Of a stretch of 63,500 nt of DNA, positions 1-11,625 are shown piece after piece. The stretch covers positions 69,154-132,653 of the forward strand of contig NW_005434529.1 of NCBI RefSeq assembly GCF_000315625.1, read 5' to 3'. This DNA comes from Guillardia theta CCMP2712 (lineage: Eukaryota; Cryptophyceae; Pyrenomonadales; Geminigeraceae). The notes below the pieces were generated by a model. That model was not told the DNA's origin. It made no database searches and saw nothing but the letters and a program-made list of their open reading frames with translations. Position 1 is the stretch's first letter, and each line of letters starts with the position of its first letter. A program made the translations under genes and the position numbers.

Positions 1-80
1 ATGATGATGATGATGGAGATGATGATGATGGAGATGATGATGATGATGATGATGATGATGGTGATGATGGTGGTGGTGAT
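1..80. repeat. GAT/ATG trinucleotide microsatellite
   Basis: The first 80 bases are an imperfect run of ATG/GAT triplets with GAG and GTG interruptions. The run may continue left of the window. Nothing shows that it is translated. Confidence 0.9.
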
Positions 81-455
81 AATTTTGGGATCAACGACGA
101 CAAATCGTCAACTTACATGCATTCTCATGTCATTTGAATCGTCGGGCTGTACCCGTCAAGCCAGATAAGAAGATGAAACGAGAAACGACAAAGAGTTTAC
201 CACAATATCATCTTTCTTCTTTTCTGCCGGAGTTGAGTTGGATCGGTTGATTACTGATAGTACAACATGTCATTTCTCATCTCTTTCTCCTCAACTTTGA
301 GCTCAAACTGACCGGAACTTGAAGTTGGAACATCTGTATCTTGAGTTGGCTGAAGAATCAATGTGTCATGTCAACAAGCATCTCTTCATCGCATCTCACT
401 TGACTTGTCTTGCTCGTTATCGCGTTCATCATGGCGTCTAAGGTTGTCGATACCT

Positions 456-3305
456 TCAAAGAAGACATGAGGAGCAAACATCAGCACAAGACCTCGCTAA
501 CTTTGTTCTGCTGGTTGGTCGTCTTTGCTTGCAAGACTTTGGCCTGAGAAGGATAAACAAGACAACAAGACGACCCATATGACAACAAGACATGATGACG
601 AAAAGACAAAGAGCAACGAAACATGATGACAACAAGACATGATGACGAAAAGACAAAGAGCAACGAAACATCATGACGATATGACAACGAAATAAGATGT
701 GACAACAAGACAACATGACGATAAGAGAACAATATGACAAAACATCTACATCAAAAAGAGAACAAGTTGTGATACTTCGAGCTCTTTCAGCTTAGGGTCG
801 ACAGGGTCAAGCTTCATGGCTTCTTGAACATCACGATGCGCCTGTTCGATGATACCATGTTGCAGAAGAGTAGCAACTCTTGCCTTGATCTTGTTGATTC
901 TGAGAAACCAACAGTAAGGACAACATGATACAGGGTCAACAGAAACAAACAGCATCGGTAGCATTGATACATCCTCCTCCTTTCTCCCCCCCCTCCCGCT
1001 CCCTCCTCCTCCTCCTCCTCCTCCTCCTCCTCCTCCTCCTCCTCCTCATGATCATGATCATCATCATCAAACCACCATTTTCGTCGCTGCCGTCATTTCA
1101 TGCACCTTCACCTTTCCTCTCCCCTTACCTTTCGAGTTTGTACTTCAAGTCGACATGTTCTACATGGACATCAATAGAAAGGTTCTTGTAATCAGCCTTT
1201 GGTCTCTCACCTGATTACAATTATCAACATGTACAACATCTCATCACTCATCTCACATCTCATCAACAACTCTGATGAGATCGCACGAGACATGTCAACG
1301 TCCAAACTTGCAAGGATTGTCCTCAAAGTCGGAACATCCCTTTTCCGAGATGGTTGAAACTTAACAGCTCGATCGACATCTGTCTTTAGAACTCTCTGCA
1401 GCTCCAACTCTGTCACACCAATCCCGAGTCCCTTCGCACATGTCAACACAAAAACAAACATCTTGTTCCTTTCAACAACCTGAAAGGCTTTACAAACAAT
1501 GGCAATGTCAGCTCCTGTCCCTGCAAATATCATCATCATCAACACGACGTGCTTCATCTATTCTCACATCTTCCTTCTTCTCCGCTGAAAGCGTGATAGA
1601 TGGTGTCCAAATCTTCGTGCCTCCTCCAGGCAGCTTTGCAAATGTTGCGGGTCACAATTCAAATCAACAAAAGATCAAACTTCTCACCTGCTCGATCATT
1701 CTGCTCACTGATCATGAATGCTTCTTTCGCGGTCTTGGAACAAATCAATTGGCTGCCCATTCGACATGTCAAGGTTTGCTCACAGAAGCCTTGAGGTTGT
1801 AGAGATTGAGCTTGTTTGCCTGTTCTCTTGTCAGCAACAAACAGGAAGCGATGAAAACAGTTTCAACCATCTCAGTTCTCCTCCTTGTGTTACATCTGAC
1901 TGCATTCACTTCCTCGCTGAAAACTCCCATCTTGGTGAATTTGTGCTGAGAGCAGTTGATGAGTACAAGTAGAAGGCGACGAGGAGAGAGATCCTTTACG
2001 TTCAGCTTCTCGATGTTTGTGTTGATCTTGCATAATTGCTCTGTTGCTTGCACCAGGAACTCTTTCTGTTAACAAACTTGATCAGGCAACAAGAGCGGAG
2101 AAATCAAAGTGAAGATCCGAACTTGGAACTGCTCGTTGACTCCATGATGTTTCATCTTGCTTTGAACGGTAGCACCAAGGAAGTCGATACTGAGTTGTCA
2201 TGGTAAGGAAACAACACCCTGTGCAATCATGGAGTTCACTTCAATTTTGTGCGCGGGCTGGGATAGTGAAGGTTCAACCCAAGAGATGACTCGAACTCTT
2301 TGATATCTTTCCGCTGAAGAAGCAATCAGGAAGGAAAAAAGATGAGATGGTAATGGAGCAATCAACACAGTTAGGAGGCTGAGGTGAAATCCCGAGAAAG
2401 CACCTGCTGCAGATGCAAGGCATGTTCTTTCATAGCGTCGTCCACGTTCTGATCAAGGAAGTTCAACCCGTGTCAGTCAGAGCAAACATCCTGCCTCAGT
2501 CTTGGACTCTGTCGAAACAAGTCAGTCAGTCTCCGACTGAAGTTCACAAAACATGTCGCAACACCGTCTTCTCTTCCATGAAGGATGTCTTGCAGCCTTG
2601 ACGACTCACGATCTTGGAAAAAGTCGAAATGAGAGGAAATCATCATCTTCCTACCACTGGATGTACTCACTCAACTCATGGATTATCTTGGAAAACCCTT
2701 CATTGGGTGTGATCAAATCACTCTCTGATAGGAACGCGATCAACAACAACATCTAGCGCAACTTTGACTGCTCCGTCAGCATCATACTTGACTTGTCAGA
2801 GTATAACGGGTTCCTCAGGATGCCCCCTGTCCCGATGTCGGAAGCAAGTTGGATCTGAGGGGAGAGCAAGTTAGTAAGAGCAAATGGAAGAGGAGGAGGA
2901 GGAGGAGGAGGAGGAGGAGGAGGAGGAGGAGGAGGAGGAGGAGGAGGAGGAAGAGAACGACAACGACGACGACGACGAAAGGAGGAGGGGGAAAAGACAG
3001 GGGCCGGGGGCCGGGGGCGGCGCGGGTGGGGGCGGGGGGACGATGAAGTGGAAGAGGAGGAGCAGGATGAGGAGCAGAAGGGGGAGGAGCATGATTGGGA
3101 GAAGCAGGAGGTACAGGAGGAAGACCAGAAGGAGGACCAGGACCACGAGGACCAAGAGGACGAGCAGGAGCAGGACTAGGAGCAGGAGGAGCTCGCTGAG
3201 ACATGTCTTGTTCACCTTTCTGCGGAGCTGATCTTCTGCCATTCGATCCGCGGGAACAACCTCGTTGAGCTCCACAAGCTTCGGCCATTGATTCTTGTTT
3301 GCCAT
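456..3305 (-). CDS. putative multi-exon gene with helical-repeat-like pieces, poorly resolved
   Basis: Several minus-strand open segments flanked by plausible splice sites suggest one gene, but I could not join all frames. A first exon may run 3305 to 3216 (starts MANKNQWPKLVELNEVV, donor GTGAACAAG). A downstream intron holds a long GGA/TCC microsatellite. An acceptor at about 2864 opens a segment starting IQLASDIGTGGILR. A segment near 2710-2650 reads SESDLITPNEGFSKIIHEL. A clear exon at 1211-1520 (acceptor TTTGCAG, donor GTGAGAG) contains GTGADIAIVCKAFQVVERNK. Near 780-900 a helix pair, QAHRDVQEAMKLDPVDPKLK, looks like a TPR. HEAT/armadillo or TPR character is inferred from the alternating helical pattern only. 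I do not recognise the family, and the 5' and 3' ends are uncertain. Confidence 0.35.
981..1047. repeat. CTC trinucleotide microsatellite
   Basis: A pyrimidine-rich tract dominated by (CTC)n. It probably lies in an intron of the putative minus-strand gene, where it is GAG-rich on the sense strand. Confidence 0.85.
2884..3200. repeat. GGA-rich low-complexity tract
   Basis: Perfect GAG/GGA triplets occupy about 2887-2951. Degenerate GGA/GAC/AGG sequence follows to about 3200. Open reading frames here (poly-Glu, poly-Arg, poly-Ser, poly-Leu) come from the composition. The tract sits between a donor at 3215 and an acceptor at 2865 of the putative minus-strand gene, so it is probably intronic. 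Confidence 0.8.
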
Positions 3306-3885
3306 GGCTGCTCTGAACCGCCGGCTCCAATGCTGCAACTAGTCCCTGTCCTCCTATCCTCTTCCTCTTTCTCCGTCTCTCTCCTTTCTCAACAAAGTCT
3401 CTTCGTGCATTCTAGGAACAGCTTTCTGTCGAATCTGCGTCACATCGTTTGTCTCCTCTCCCCCCTGCCTCTCTCCCCCTTGTCTCCGTTCGTCATCTTG
3501 CATGATTTCTCTGCTCCCTCGTCTCATCCTCTCCCTCCCTCCCTCCCTTCCTCCCTCTCCTTCCCTCCTCCGGGCCTCATTATTGTTTCCAGCTCTGCAG
3601 CATTTCGCTTGTCAACGGCCTGAGCGGTTTTACAGTTAGTCAGTTTGATGAAACAAATTCCAAAAAAAACAAAAAAAGAACTTGATCTAGAGAGTTTCGA
3701 CTGAGCTAATAGTCTTTAAAAGACTGAGCTAATAGACTTTAAACGCTTTAATTAAGATGTTGATGTTCCTTAGGCTACCGCCCGCCCCGCTCCTCTCCAT
3801 CTCGTCTCCTTCGACTCCCAGTCAACGGTCCACTCAGGAAAGCTCCCGACCCCCCATGCCACTCCCGGCGACAGTCCTCAGGTTC
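3306..3885. other. intergenic, pyrimidine-rich
   Basis: No supportable gene. The stretch 3340-3570 is CT-rich. A duplicated short segment (gactgagctaatag...ctttaaa) occurs twice near 3700-3745. This is the 3' flank of the large minus-strand gene that ends at 3886. Confidence 0.5.
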
Positions 3886-6800
3886 TCACCATTTCGACTT
3901 GCCAATGGTCCACTCGGGGATGAGTCCCGAGGTGACGGGCGAGAGGTCCCCTAGGGAGCTCATGGAGCTGGGGCCAGTGATGAGATTCTCAGGGTCTTCG
4001 CTCAGCCACGGCATCGAAAGGATCTCGTCCAGTCCAAAGTTGTCCACCGACTCTGAGCGCTTGTGCCCGTTGGAAGGCGCAGACTGTCCGCCGTTGCCGA
4101 CAAACGCGTCCCCCGAGGACGCGAAGGAGCCAAGAGAATGCTGGAAGGATTCGGCTGAGGGTGCAAACGACTCCAGAGGATACAAGTCTGAAGGATGAGA
4201 GAATGAGTCTCGTAGCAGGCCCGACCCCTCCATGTCCTGTACACCGTAGGAAGGATTCAGGAGGAAGGAGGACCCAGCGTGCCCTGTCATCCCAGCTCCG
4301 CTCATCGAGTCTTTCGTACCATCCAGCGAGTGCAGGAGGAGGAGGTTCGAGTCCTCGGAATACGCTGAGATGCCCGCGTCCTCTCCTCGTCCGACCCCGC
4401 CGAGACCTGCGATGCCGTTGGGCTGCAAGAGGGTCTGGCCAGACGGAAGGGACGATCCGTTGGAGTAGTGCGACCTCAGCGGCTGAGGGTGCTGGCTGTT
4501 CTGAGACGCGAAGGTGTTAGGAAGGGAGAAGGAGTTCAGCTCCCGGCTGCCCTGACTCGAGATCCCCAAGAGCGACTGACTAGCAACAGCCGACGAGCTG
4601 GAGGATACCGGCATCGACTGTGAGCTGCTTCCGTTGGCGTTCATCGAGAAGGCTGACATGGCGCCGAAGTCGGTGAACGACTGGAGAGGGATGTCAACAC
4701 TTGGAGTAGCTCCGTTGGACAGGGAGGAGTGGCTGGTGTTCGAGCTCAGGTTGAACTCACTGCTCCTCTCGCCGCTCTGCGCCAACAACGACGCGCCGCT
4801 GCCGTTTGACGTGCTTGACCAGTCCGCCTCAGGCAGGTGGTCATTGCGGTGGTTGTTGGAGTTGGTGACCCTAATGTGCTTGGGAGCATGTCTGGAGCCC
4901 GTGCTTGTAACCAACGGCCGTCCACCCTGATTCTGATTCCCGTCTTGTCCGGAGAATCTGCCGTTCGACTTGGAGCTGTGGGCAAGGTGGTTGGCTTCGC
5001 GGAGTTTGACCTGCAGCCGCGAGATCGACTTATCCAGCTCCTTCTTCCTCGTTGGATCGACCTTCGACGCTCGGAACAATGTTTGCAGCGCCTGAGACAA
5101 CCTTCCAGCCTCCTCGTGCTTTCCAGCCAGACTCACTAGAGATTCGTACTTGAGATTCACTCCTCCAACCATCAGCTCCTGTGAGCTGCGCTCGCACACG
5201 GCCAGAGCCTCCTCCAGTTCACCTAACACCAGCCGGACCAAGGTCTCGTCGACCGGGTCTTTTCGGAAATCTCGAACCTCCGACAGCGCGGCTGGAAGCG
5301 ACAACCCGAAGCTCTGGGAAGCTCCTTTCCTTGCGCAGTGCAAGATGCACTGCCTCTGCTGGTCAACCACTTTGGACACTTCAGTCTTCGACATCTTGAT
5401 TCCCTGGAAGAGAAAAATAAGTCACTCACTCGTTGGGACTGAGTGATCCTCGAAGGGACCTGATTGAGCAGAAGGCGAGAAAGAGCGTAGACTGCTTCTT
5501 CGTACATACCATCGTGGATGAGTTGTGCTGCCTTGTCCCTGAAAGTCATTGTGTTGAGTTGAGCAACTGATCAACAAGGAATGAATCGAACCGCTCTTCC
5601 TTCTCAAGTACTTTGGGATCAGGTTTCTTGACTTCTGGCTGCTCGAGTTTCTTCTTTTCATCCTGATTTGAGAGTCAGTCACCAGTCGTGGAAGGGATAG
5701 CCTCTGACCTTGACGCGTTTCTGATTCTCCCGAGCAAGCTGCTCTTTGCTTCTTTGCTTCTCTTCCTTCTCCTTCTCCTTCTCCTTCTGCTGGGCTTCTT
5801 TTTCTTTCCGTTTGTTGGCCTCCTGGATCGCCTGAAGCAGCAGCTTCACTTGAAATAACAAAGAGGAGGTGAATCACCAAGGCAAGTGCTTGCTCGGCCG
5901 CTATTGCCTTTTCTCGCTCTTCCTCTTCACGTTTGAGCCTTTCAGCTTCCTGCTTCATCGCCTGCCTCACGTTTACCAAGAGCGCAATCGAAACTCATGC
6001 GAGGCAACCAGGAGCTGCTCTCTCTTTTTCCTTTCCTCCGCTTCTCTCTTCTTGGCAGCAGCCTCCTGCAGACAACCCCATCAACTTGGGAGACATACCA
6101 CATGACGTTCACGATTACCTCTGCCTTCCTCCGCACAGCCTCCTCCCTCTCCTGCGCCTGCTGCACCTTTCGCTCTTGTTCCTTCCTCTGCCTTTCCTCT
6201 CTCGCTTTTCTTTGTCTCTCCTCTGCTTGTGCTCGTTTCAGCGCTCGGGCTTCTTCATCAAGTCGGCGCTGCTCCTCAAGCGCCTTTTCAATCTTCAACG
6301 CTTCCTCTGCATCGCGCTCCTTGAGAGCATACTGCCCAGAGAGAGTTTCCTCCAGTTTGCACTTGATGTCCTTACATTTGACCATCTTTTCGTGTCTGAT
6401 TGCACCGTCCGATGATGGATCTCGTTGCAGTTGTTGTTCGAGAAGCTTTGCAGCGCTGTCAATGTGGAAGATTGCCTTTTGACAGTCTGCAATACATGAA
6501 TCGCTGTGGCCGACCGAGCAAGTCATGGAACCTGCCTCAGCCATCCAGATTAAGATCTGCACATTGATGTCGTCTAGATCTTTCATAGCCACTATATCCG
6601 TCTCTGCCATCTTCTCACAAGTCTTCAAGGCTGCTTCATACTTCGCCATCCCAGCTAAAAGAACAGGAGATCCAACCCGAGAGTCACGGATTTGCTCGAT
6701 TCGAGCCTCGAGTAAAGGTGAAAAGATGTGCTTGTCCTTTTTCTTCCATGCTGCCCATGTTTGCGAGGCAACAGTTACGGGGCGATGTACGTCAGTCAGT

Positions 6801-8808
6801 CTTTGTAAATATGAGTGCAAATCAGCACAAGATTCGGAATCTGTACTAGTAGCCAAGTGCGTCAGAATACTATTATCTCGGCCAAGTCGTAATTCCAAGA
6901 TCTGGTCGTATCGCATGGATTCCGAGTATTCCACCAAAGTCTCAGTGAACCATTTAACTGCTTGGACGTGCCGAGCCTCACTTGCATTTCGTTTTGCAAT
7001 TTCAAGCGAGCAATCCCTCTGCCGAGATCTTACCTCCTCAAATTTCTCATGATTCAACCATCGCAAGACACCACTGGCAATCTCGGAATAAATCTTTAAC
7101 GCGTCATCGTATTCATTTGCTTTGAAGTGCGAGTCAGCTTTTTGCAGCTAAGGGCTCAAAGTCAAAAAAAATCAACATTGTAAGGAGAGTATGAGTACCT
7201 GACTTTCCAATTGCGCAATCCGTCTATCTGCTTCTTTCTCGGCTTTCTCATTCTTCGCGTTTGGAGGACTAGGAACACTTGCTCCTGTTGGAGGGGCAAC
7301 AGGAGCCGAGTTCGACTGAGCTTTACCATGATTGGATTGTTGACGAACAGTTGTTTGTGGGACTGTACTGTTAGCATCTGTTCCCAGCGCTTGAGACTTC
7401 TCTATCTCACAAGTACATCCAGATTTGAAATTGTAGTTCTGCTGAGAGTAGTAGTAATCTTCACGCAGTGCATTGAAACTGTTAAGATCCACTTCATCAT
7501 CGTGATTAGATGTTGGACTCAAAGCCCCAACGCATCGATAGCCTGCTATGACGACAACGAAGAGAAAGCAATGGGCACAAGTAGGGAAGCTTGTGGGATT
7601 CATCCAAGTCTCAATATCGTCCAGCGGAGCATTTGAATTGCCTATGTACATCATAAATCCAGCAAGCAACACAAAGAACGACAAGACTGGGTTCCAGTTG
7701 ATGCCCTTTTCCCTCTGACTTTGAATTTTTTCATTTGACCTGCGCGCAGACTTCTGTTGCGTCGCCTTGTCGAAGAAGCCGTCCTGATCGTCTGAGTCAA
7801 AGTTGAAAAAGCTGGATTGAAAAATCGTGAGCGGAGCAAGATAATCGAAGATTTCCGGAAAGACTCTTTCAATGCCATCGATTATCACAGGAAACACATT
7901 GCTGATTCCAAAGAGCTGTTGCCGTACTTGTGCAGCTTTGATGATTCTGCGAGTACGCGATGTGCGACACCCGAAGCTCCAGACCTTGTTCGATATGCAG
8001 ATACAATTAGATGTTGAACAGCTGGAAATCAGCATAGAAGGTCGGTCCCCCCGCAAGTTTCTGCGAGTTGGATCTGCTCCCAATTTGCACAGAACTTCAA
8101 CGAGCTCGGGATGACCACAAAGGGCACTCATGTGCAAAGCCGTGCTCCCTTGCAAATCACTCTCCTGAACCCCAAGTCACGTAACCCTCATCGAAGATCT
8201 TCCTACTTTGAGCACAATCTCACCTGAACCGAGATCCCACGTTTTCGCGCAAGGTTATGCAGTATCACCGGACCGAGTTCAAGCAATGGGGCATCTATCC
8301 TGGCCCCTTGTTCTAACAAGAAAGATACAGCATTCCCCAACCCAAAGAGGCAGCATGTGCACATCGCAAGATCCAATGCTTCCTGTAACAATGCACGTTC
8401 AGCATCGATCAATCTATCACTATTCTTAGACCTGCTCATCCATCCCATAGAGATCTGCCAAGTGATCGGGATCAACTTCGCCAAGGACCCATTGCTGCGA
8501 CACGTCACTGATTCGAAGAAATGACGAGGAGTCTTACAGTGAGCTCCTCCTCCATCCTTTGCGCACGATGTATATGTTGACTGCGTAGGAATGAGACAAG
8601 TTGGCAGTTGATACGATACATACCGAAATAGGTCTTGCAAATCCTTGTCATAAGGTAAACGAAAGAAAATGTTATCAACTCTTCTGACGGATCGAAATAT
8701 GAATACTTGTTGACAACAGGAAGTCAGTATATGAGAAAATTGTGTGTTGCAATTCTTACATGCCAAAACGACGGCGGCAATGGTTGACAAAACAATGAAC
8801 CAAATCAT
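3886..8808 (-). CDS. signal-anchor / ankyrin / TPR / coiled-coil multidomain protein
   Basis: A large spliced gene read from 8808 (ATG of MIWFIVLSTIAAVVLA, a hydrophobic signal or anchor segment) to a stop at 3886-3888. In order: anchor; ankyrin-like repeats (GNAVSFLLEQGARIDAPLLE, then GSTALHMSALCGHPELVEVL); two further hydrophobic spans (VLSFFVLLAGFMMYIG and FLFVVVIAGYRCVGAL); TPR-like helices beginning LQKADSHFKANEYDDALKIY; a long Lys/Glu/Arg coiled coil (about 6300-5680); another helical pair (AAQLIHDGMYEEAVYALSRL); and a Ser/Asn-rich tail of about 330 residues. Introns I can place include 8165-8223 (59 nt) and 7148-7198 (51 nt), with several others of 43-61 nt. One apparent intron, 5404-5429, is only 26 nt. 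The architecture is unfamiliar. A scaffold or chaperone-adaptor on a membrane is possible, but no catalytic motif is visible. Exon joints between 6110 and 5550 are approximate. Confidence 0.75.
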
Positions 8809-9110
8809 TGTCTGAGCCTGTGATATATCCAATGAGTCAGACTCAGTGAAGAGGACGAAAAAAACTAATTCGAAATGTGCAAGACCTATGACACCCACTC
8901 GTGTCTTACGAAGTTAAAAACGATTTTGCGCTAGATCGCGGACTAAACTACGGCAAGGAGAAATAGGATAGTCCAAAAATAGCACTAGCGCTGACATTTT
9001 TCACTTTTAACTATCCAACGCTTGTCCAATCGTCTTGATAAAAAAATATCATTCTTCCAAACAAAACATCACACAATCGCACTGCACCCAATCACTTTTT
9101 CGACCAATAC

Positions 9111-9578
9111 ATGTCAGAATCACCACCCATGACACCCTTTAGAAGGGCCATAACCAAGTTAAATCCTGATCAAGACGCTCTGCCCACGGCCCACCTCCTG
9201 CTACAGCATCTACTCTCATGTATCCTCTACCTCCCAACGTCACTGCAATGTTTCATACCAACTACACCAATAATCCTGTCTACATTCCATCAGGTTATCA
9301 AGCCCCTGCCCTCCCAGTTTCTTCTCTCTCTAGTAAATCCTCACCTAAATTTGATCAAGCTCTCACTTTTGAACTCTTTGTGCCATCCCATCTTGCTCTG
9401 CTCTACGATCTTTCCTGCCTCTCTGCCCCACTTTTCATGCCGCTCTCCTCCTGTCTCGCCCCCTCCCACTCAGCATCAGCCATGCCGCCACGGCTTCTCG
9501 GAACTTCCTGGACTCGATATCGCTCCTGGCACTCTTTGGCATTTTTTTAAAAAGCAAGATTATAGCATTACAACTTAG
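9111..9578 (+). CDS. hypothetical ORF
   Basis: A 155-codon ATG-to-stop frame beginning MSESPPMTPFRRAITKLNPD. A second open frame (from 9218) overlaps it, so one of the two, or a spliced combination, could be real. No domain is recognised. An A/T-rich stretch lies 60-80 bases upstream. The downstream half is rich in Ser, Pro and Leu, as expected for CT-rich non-coding DNA, so support is weak. Confidence 0.2.
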   Translation: MSESPPMTPFRRAITKLNPDQDALPTAHLLLQHLLSCILYLPTSLQCFIPTTPIILSTFHQVIKPLPSQFLLSLVNPHLNLIKLSLLNSLCHPILLCSTIFPASLPHFSCRSPPVSPPPTQHQPCRHGFSELPGLDIAPGTLWHFFKKQDYSITT

Positions 9579-9939
9579 TTTTGTCTCATGTATAAGCTCT
9601 CCAAAGAAAGTTGTAAGTGGATATTGTAAATTAGTACCATAGTTCCATTTTGTCTGGAAATGGTACAAATTATGCTACTATTTGTCAGGGGGTCGCAGTT
9701 TTTATACGATCCCTTTGTGTATCTTCATACCACTTTTAATTTTAAAGGTATAAAAGTTATGTTCAGTCAATTACTTCAGTACAAATCATATTTACATTTC
9801 GTGCTTAAAATTAAAATTCTCCCCGTGCGAGCCAGGACATCCACCACCCCTGTATTCCTCTCTTTGCAAACCGGTAGCGGGCTAGTCACAAGTAAGGTAC
9901 CCACCCCATGCAGACCTCCAAGAAGATAGGGAAAAGGGG

Positions 9940-10540
9940 GGTACCATATTCCGGGCCAAGAATTTACTAGTACCGGGCCCGGAAGTTCACCGTCCGAGGC
10001 TGGCGCCAGTCGGCATTGAGTCACTGAGTCACTGGATAGTCCGTCGCCGGATCCGATCTGATCCCAGATGCAGTGCGCGGCGGCCGGCGCGGCCCGGGCG
10101 GCGCCCCGCGGCCGGTCACTGGTCACCGTCACCTGTACTTTACTCAAAGTCAAATTAAAAAGAAGTACGAGGACGGGGGAACCAGTATTCAGGCTGCCAC
10201 GGCCGCGCGGCGCGCCTTCCGAGTCCCGGACTGAAGTGCCGCGTCACGGCGTGCAGCAGTGACTGAAGGCAGTGCCCGGCCAGACTCTGTGCCTGTCACT
10301 ACTAGCCTAGTAGGCTCAACTTGCCGCACTGCGGCAGTGCTAACTAGTAAGTCACGGAGTCCGGCGGCCGCGGACTCCGATTCGGGACTCGGAGTCGGGA
10401 GTCCCATCCGATCATCGGATGATCCGGGATCGAGTCAACGGTTGACGGTGACTCGCCGGCAACTTTGAAGTTTGGAACTTCGCTAGTGACTCGGAAACTT
10501 TGAAAGTCCCGGAGTCCCACCCCTATCTTTGAGCATGACT
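9940..10540. repeat. GC-rich intergenic island, family A
   Basis: An abrupt GC-rich block with many CCGG, GGCC, CCGGTCAC and GACTC/GAGTC words, in contrast to the AT-rich DNA on its left. It contains GCCGCACTGCGGCAGTG at about 10321-10337. Related words occur in islands at 12490, 16060 and 41215. No coding signal is seen; the ORFs here are compositional. Confidence 0.6.
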
Positions 10541-11000
10541 CAGTGATTCAAGGAGCAGGTAGGGGGTATGTAACACTACCCCACCCTACCGTTTTACCCC
10601 CCAGCTGTTGGATGATGCCGGTCAGAATACCCCCATGTGTGAAAAGGCAGGGGAAGGTAGTGTAGTATCCTCAGAAGTTCACCAAGACTACTTTATGATT
10701 TCCAAAAATCATGGTATAGTTTTAAAGTTTGAAGAAAAATTTGTATCTTGGTGAATCCGATTGATGTAGACCGAGAAAGAGGGCGAAGTAGGGGTTCGTG
10801 GGAGCCATGGGGGTGGGTAACGGGGGAGAAGAGGGTTGATACATATACATGGGTAGGGGTGATCAAAAAGTATGAAAAGGATGGGTGAAATACAGGGAAA
10901 ATATGGGTGGGGGTATACGTTCTACTCAGAGGGGGGTGGGGTAGAATAACTGGGGGTAGGTGGGAGACAAAAGCGCGGCAAGCGCATGCTGACTGGGAAA
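10541..11000. repeat. G-run (TAGGGGT-type) intergenic island, family B
   Basis: Repeated irregular runs of GGGG separated by TA, T or A, for example taggggt, gggggtat and ggggtgggg, in otherwise AT-rich DNA. Similar islands occur at about 23945, 29060 (complement), 33840, 40970 and 62335. No gene is seen. Confidence 0.55.
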
Positions 11001-11625
11001 GTGGGAAATGGAGGCATCGATGAATATGAAATGTTGAAAGCGAAGTGGCGACACGTTATCATAGAGGGCAATGAGAAGGAATAACAAATTCTGAAAATGA
11101 GATTCATGAGAGGAAAGGTTGAGCATAAAGGGCCTAGACGTGAGGAGAGATGCTGAGAAACTGAGAAATTGAATGGATGGTGAGAGTGGTAGATTGCAGG
11201 AAGCGTGGACTGCACCATGTATCTTTACCAGCATTCTCTGTCTCATATGTCTCCCTTGGAAAGTGCAATTCGCCTCTGTTCTTTCGGAAAGTGCACGGAT
11301 GATTGTATTTGTTACACCCTTCGACGAGCTCGAAGGTCTAATGCACTGTAGAAGTTGTGATTGTTTGCGTAACGTGACCCTCCAAGATACCTGCATTTGT
11401 CTCTTGCTTTGTTAGAAGTTCCCCCATTTTCGCCCTGCTAACCATGCTCTTTGTTCCTTGCAGATTCGCCGGGGACTCCGAGACCCCACTTCTTCGGGGA
11501 AACACATTTCAAGACTTCTGGAAGCTGGAGTGGTTCACAATTTGAAAGAAAACTTCCCAATCTTGGCAAGAACAGAAGGTATCTGATATGCACATGTGCT
11601 TCTTGAAGGTTGACCCGTTGTCAGA
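11001..11625. other. intergenic / 5' flank of UBC9
   Basis: Short antisense ORFs here show no protein-like features. A possible acceptor (TTCCTTGCAG) ends at about 11463, so a 5'-UTR exon of the downstream UBC9 gene could begin there. No gene is otherwise supported. Confidence 0.4.

Noticed and set aside
2815-3338. Pro-rich and Leu-rich ORFs near 3 kb
   Set aside because: They extend into the GGA/TCC tract past a good splice donor at 3215. Composition explains the frames.
5223-5549. Independent gene starting MTFRDKAAQLIHD at 5549
   Set aside because: A donor in the upstream coiled-coil exon (CG|GTTCGA) and the acceptor TTTCAG join in phase to the frame after the ATG, so this is more likely an internal exon.
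9776-10468. ORFs in the GC-rich island at 10 kb
   Set aside because: Ala/Arg/Gly-rich frames on both strands with no domain. GC-rich DNA has few stops.
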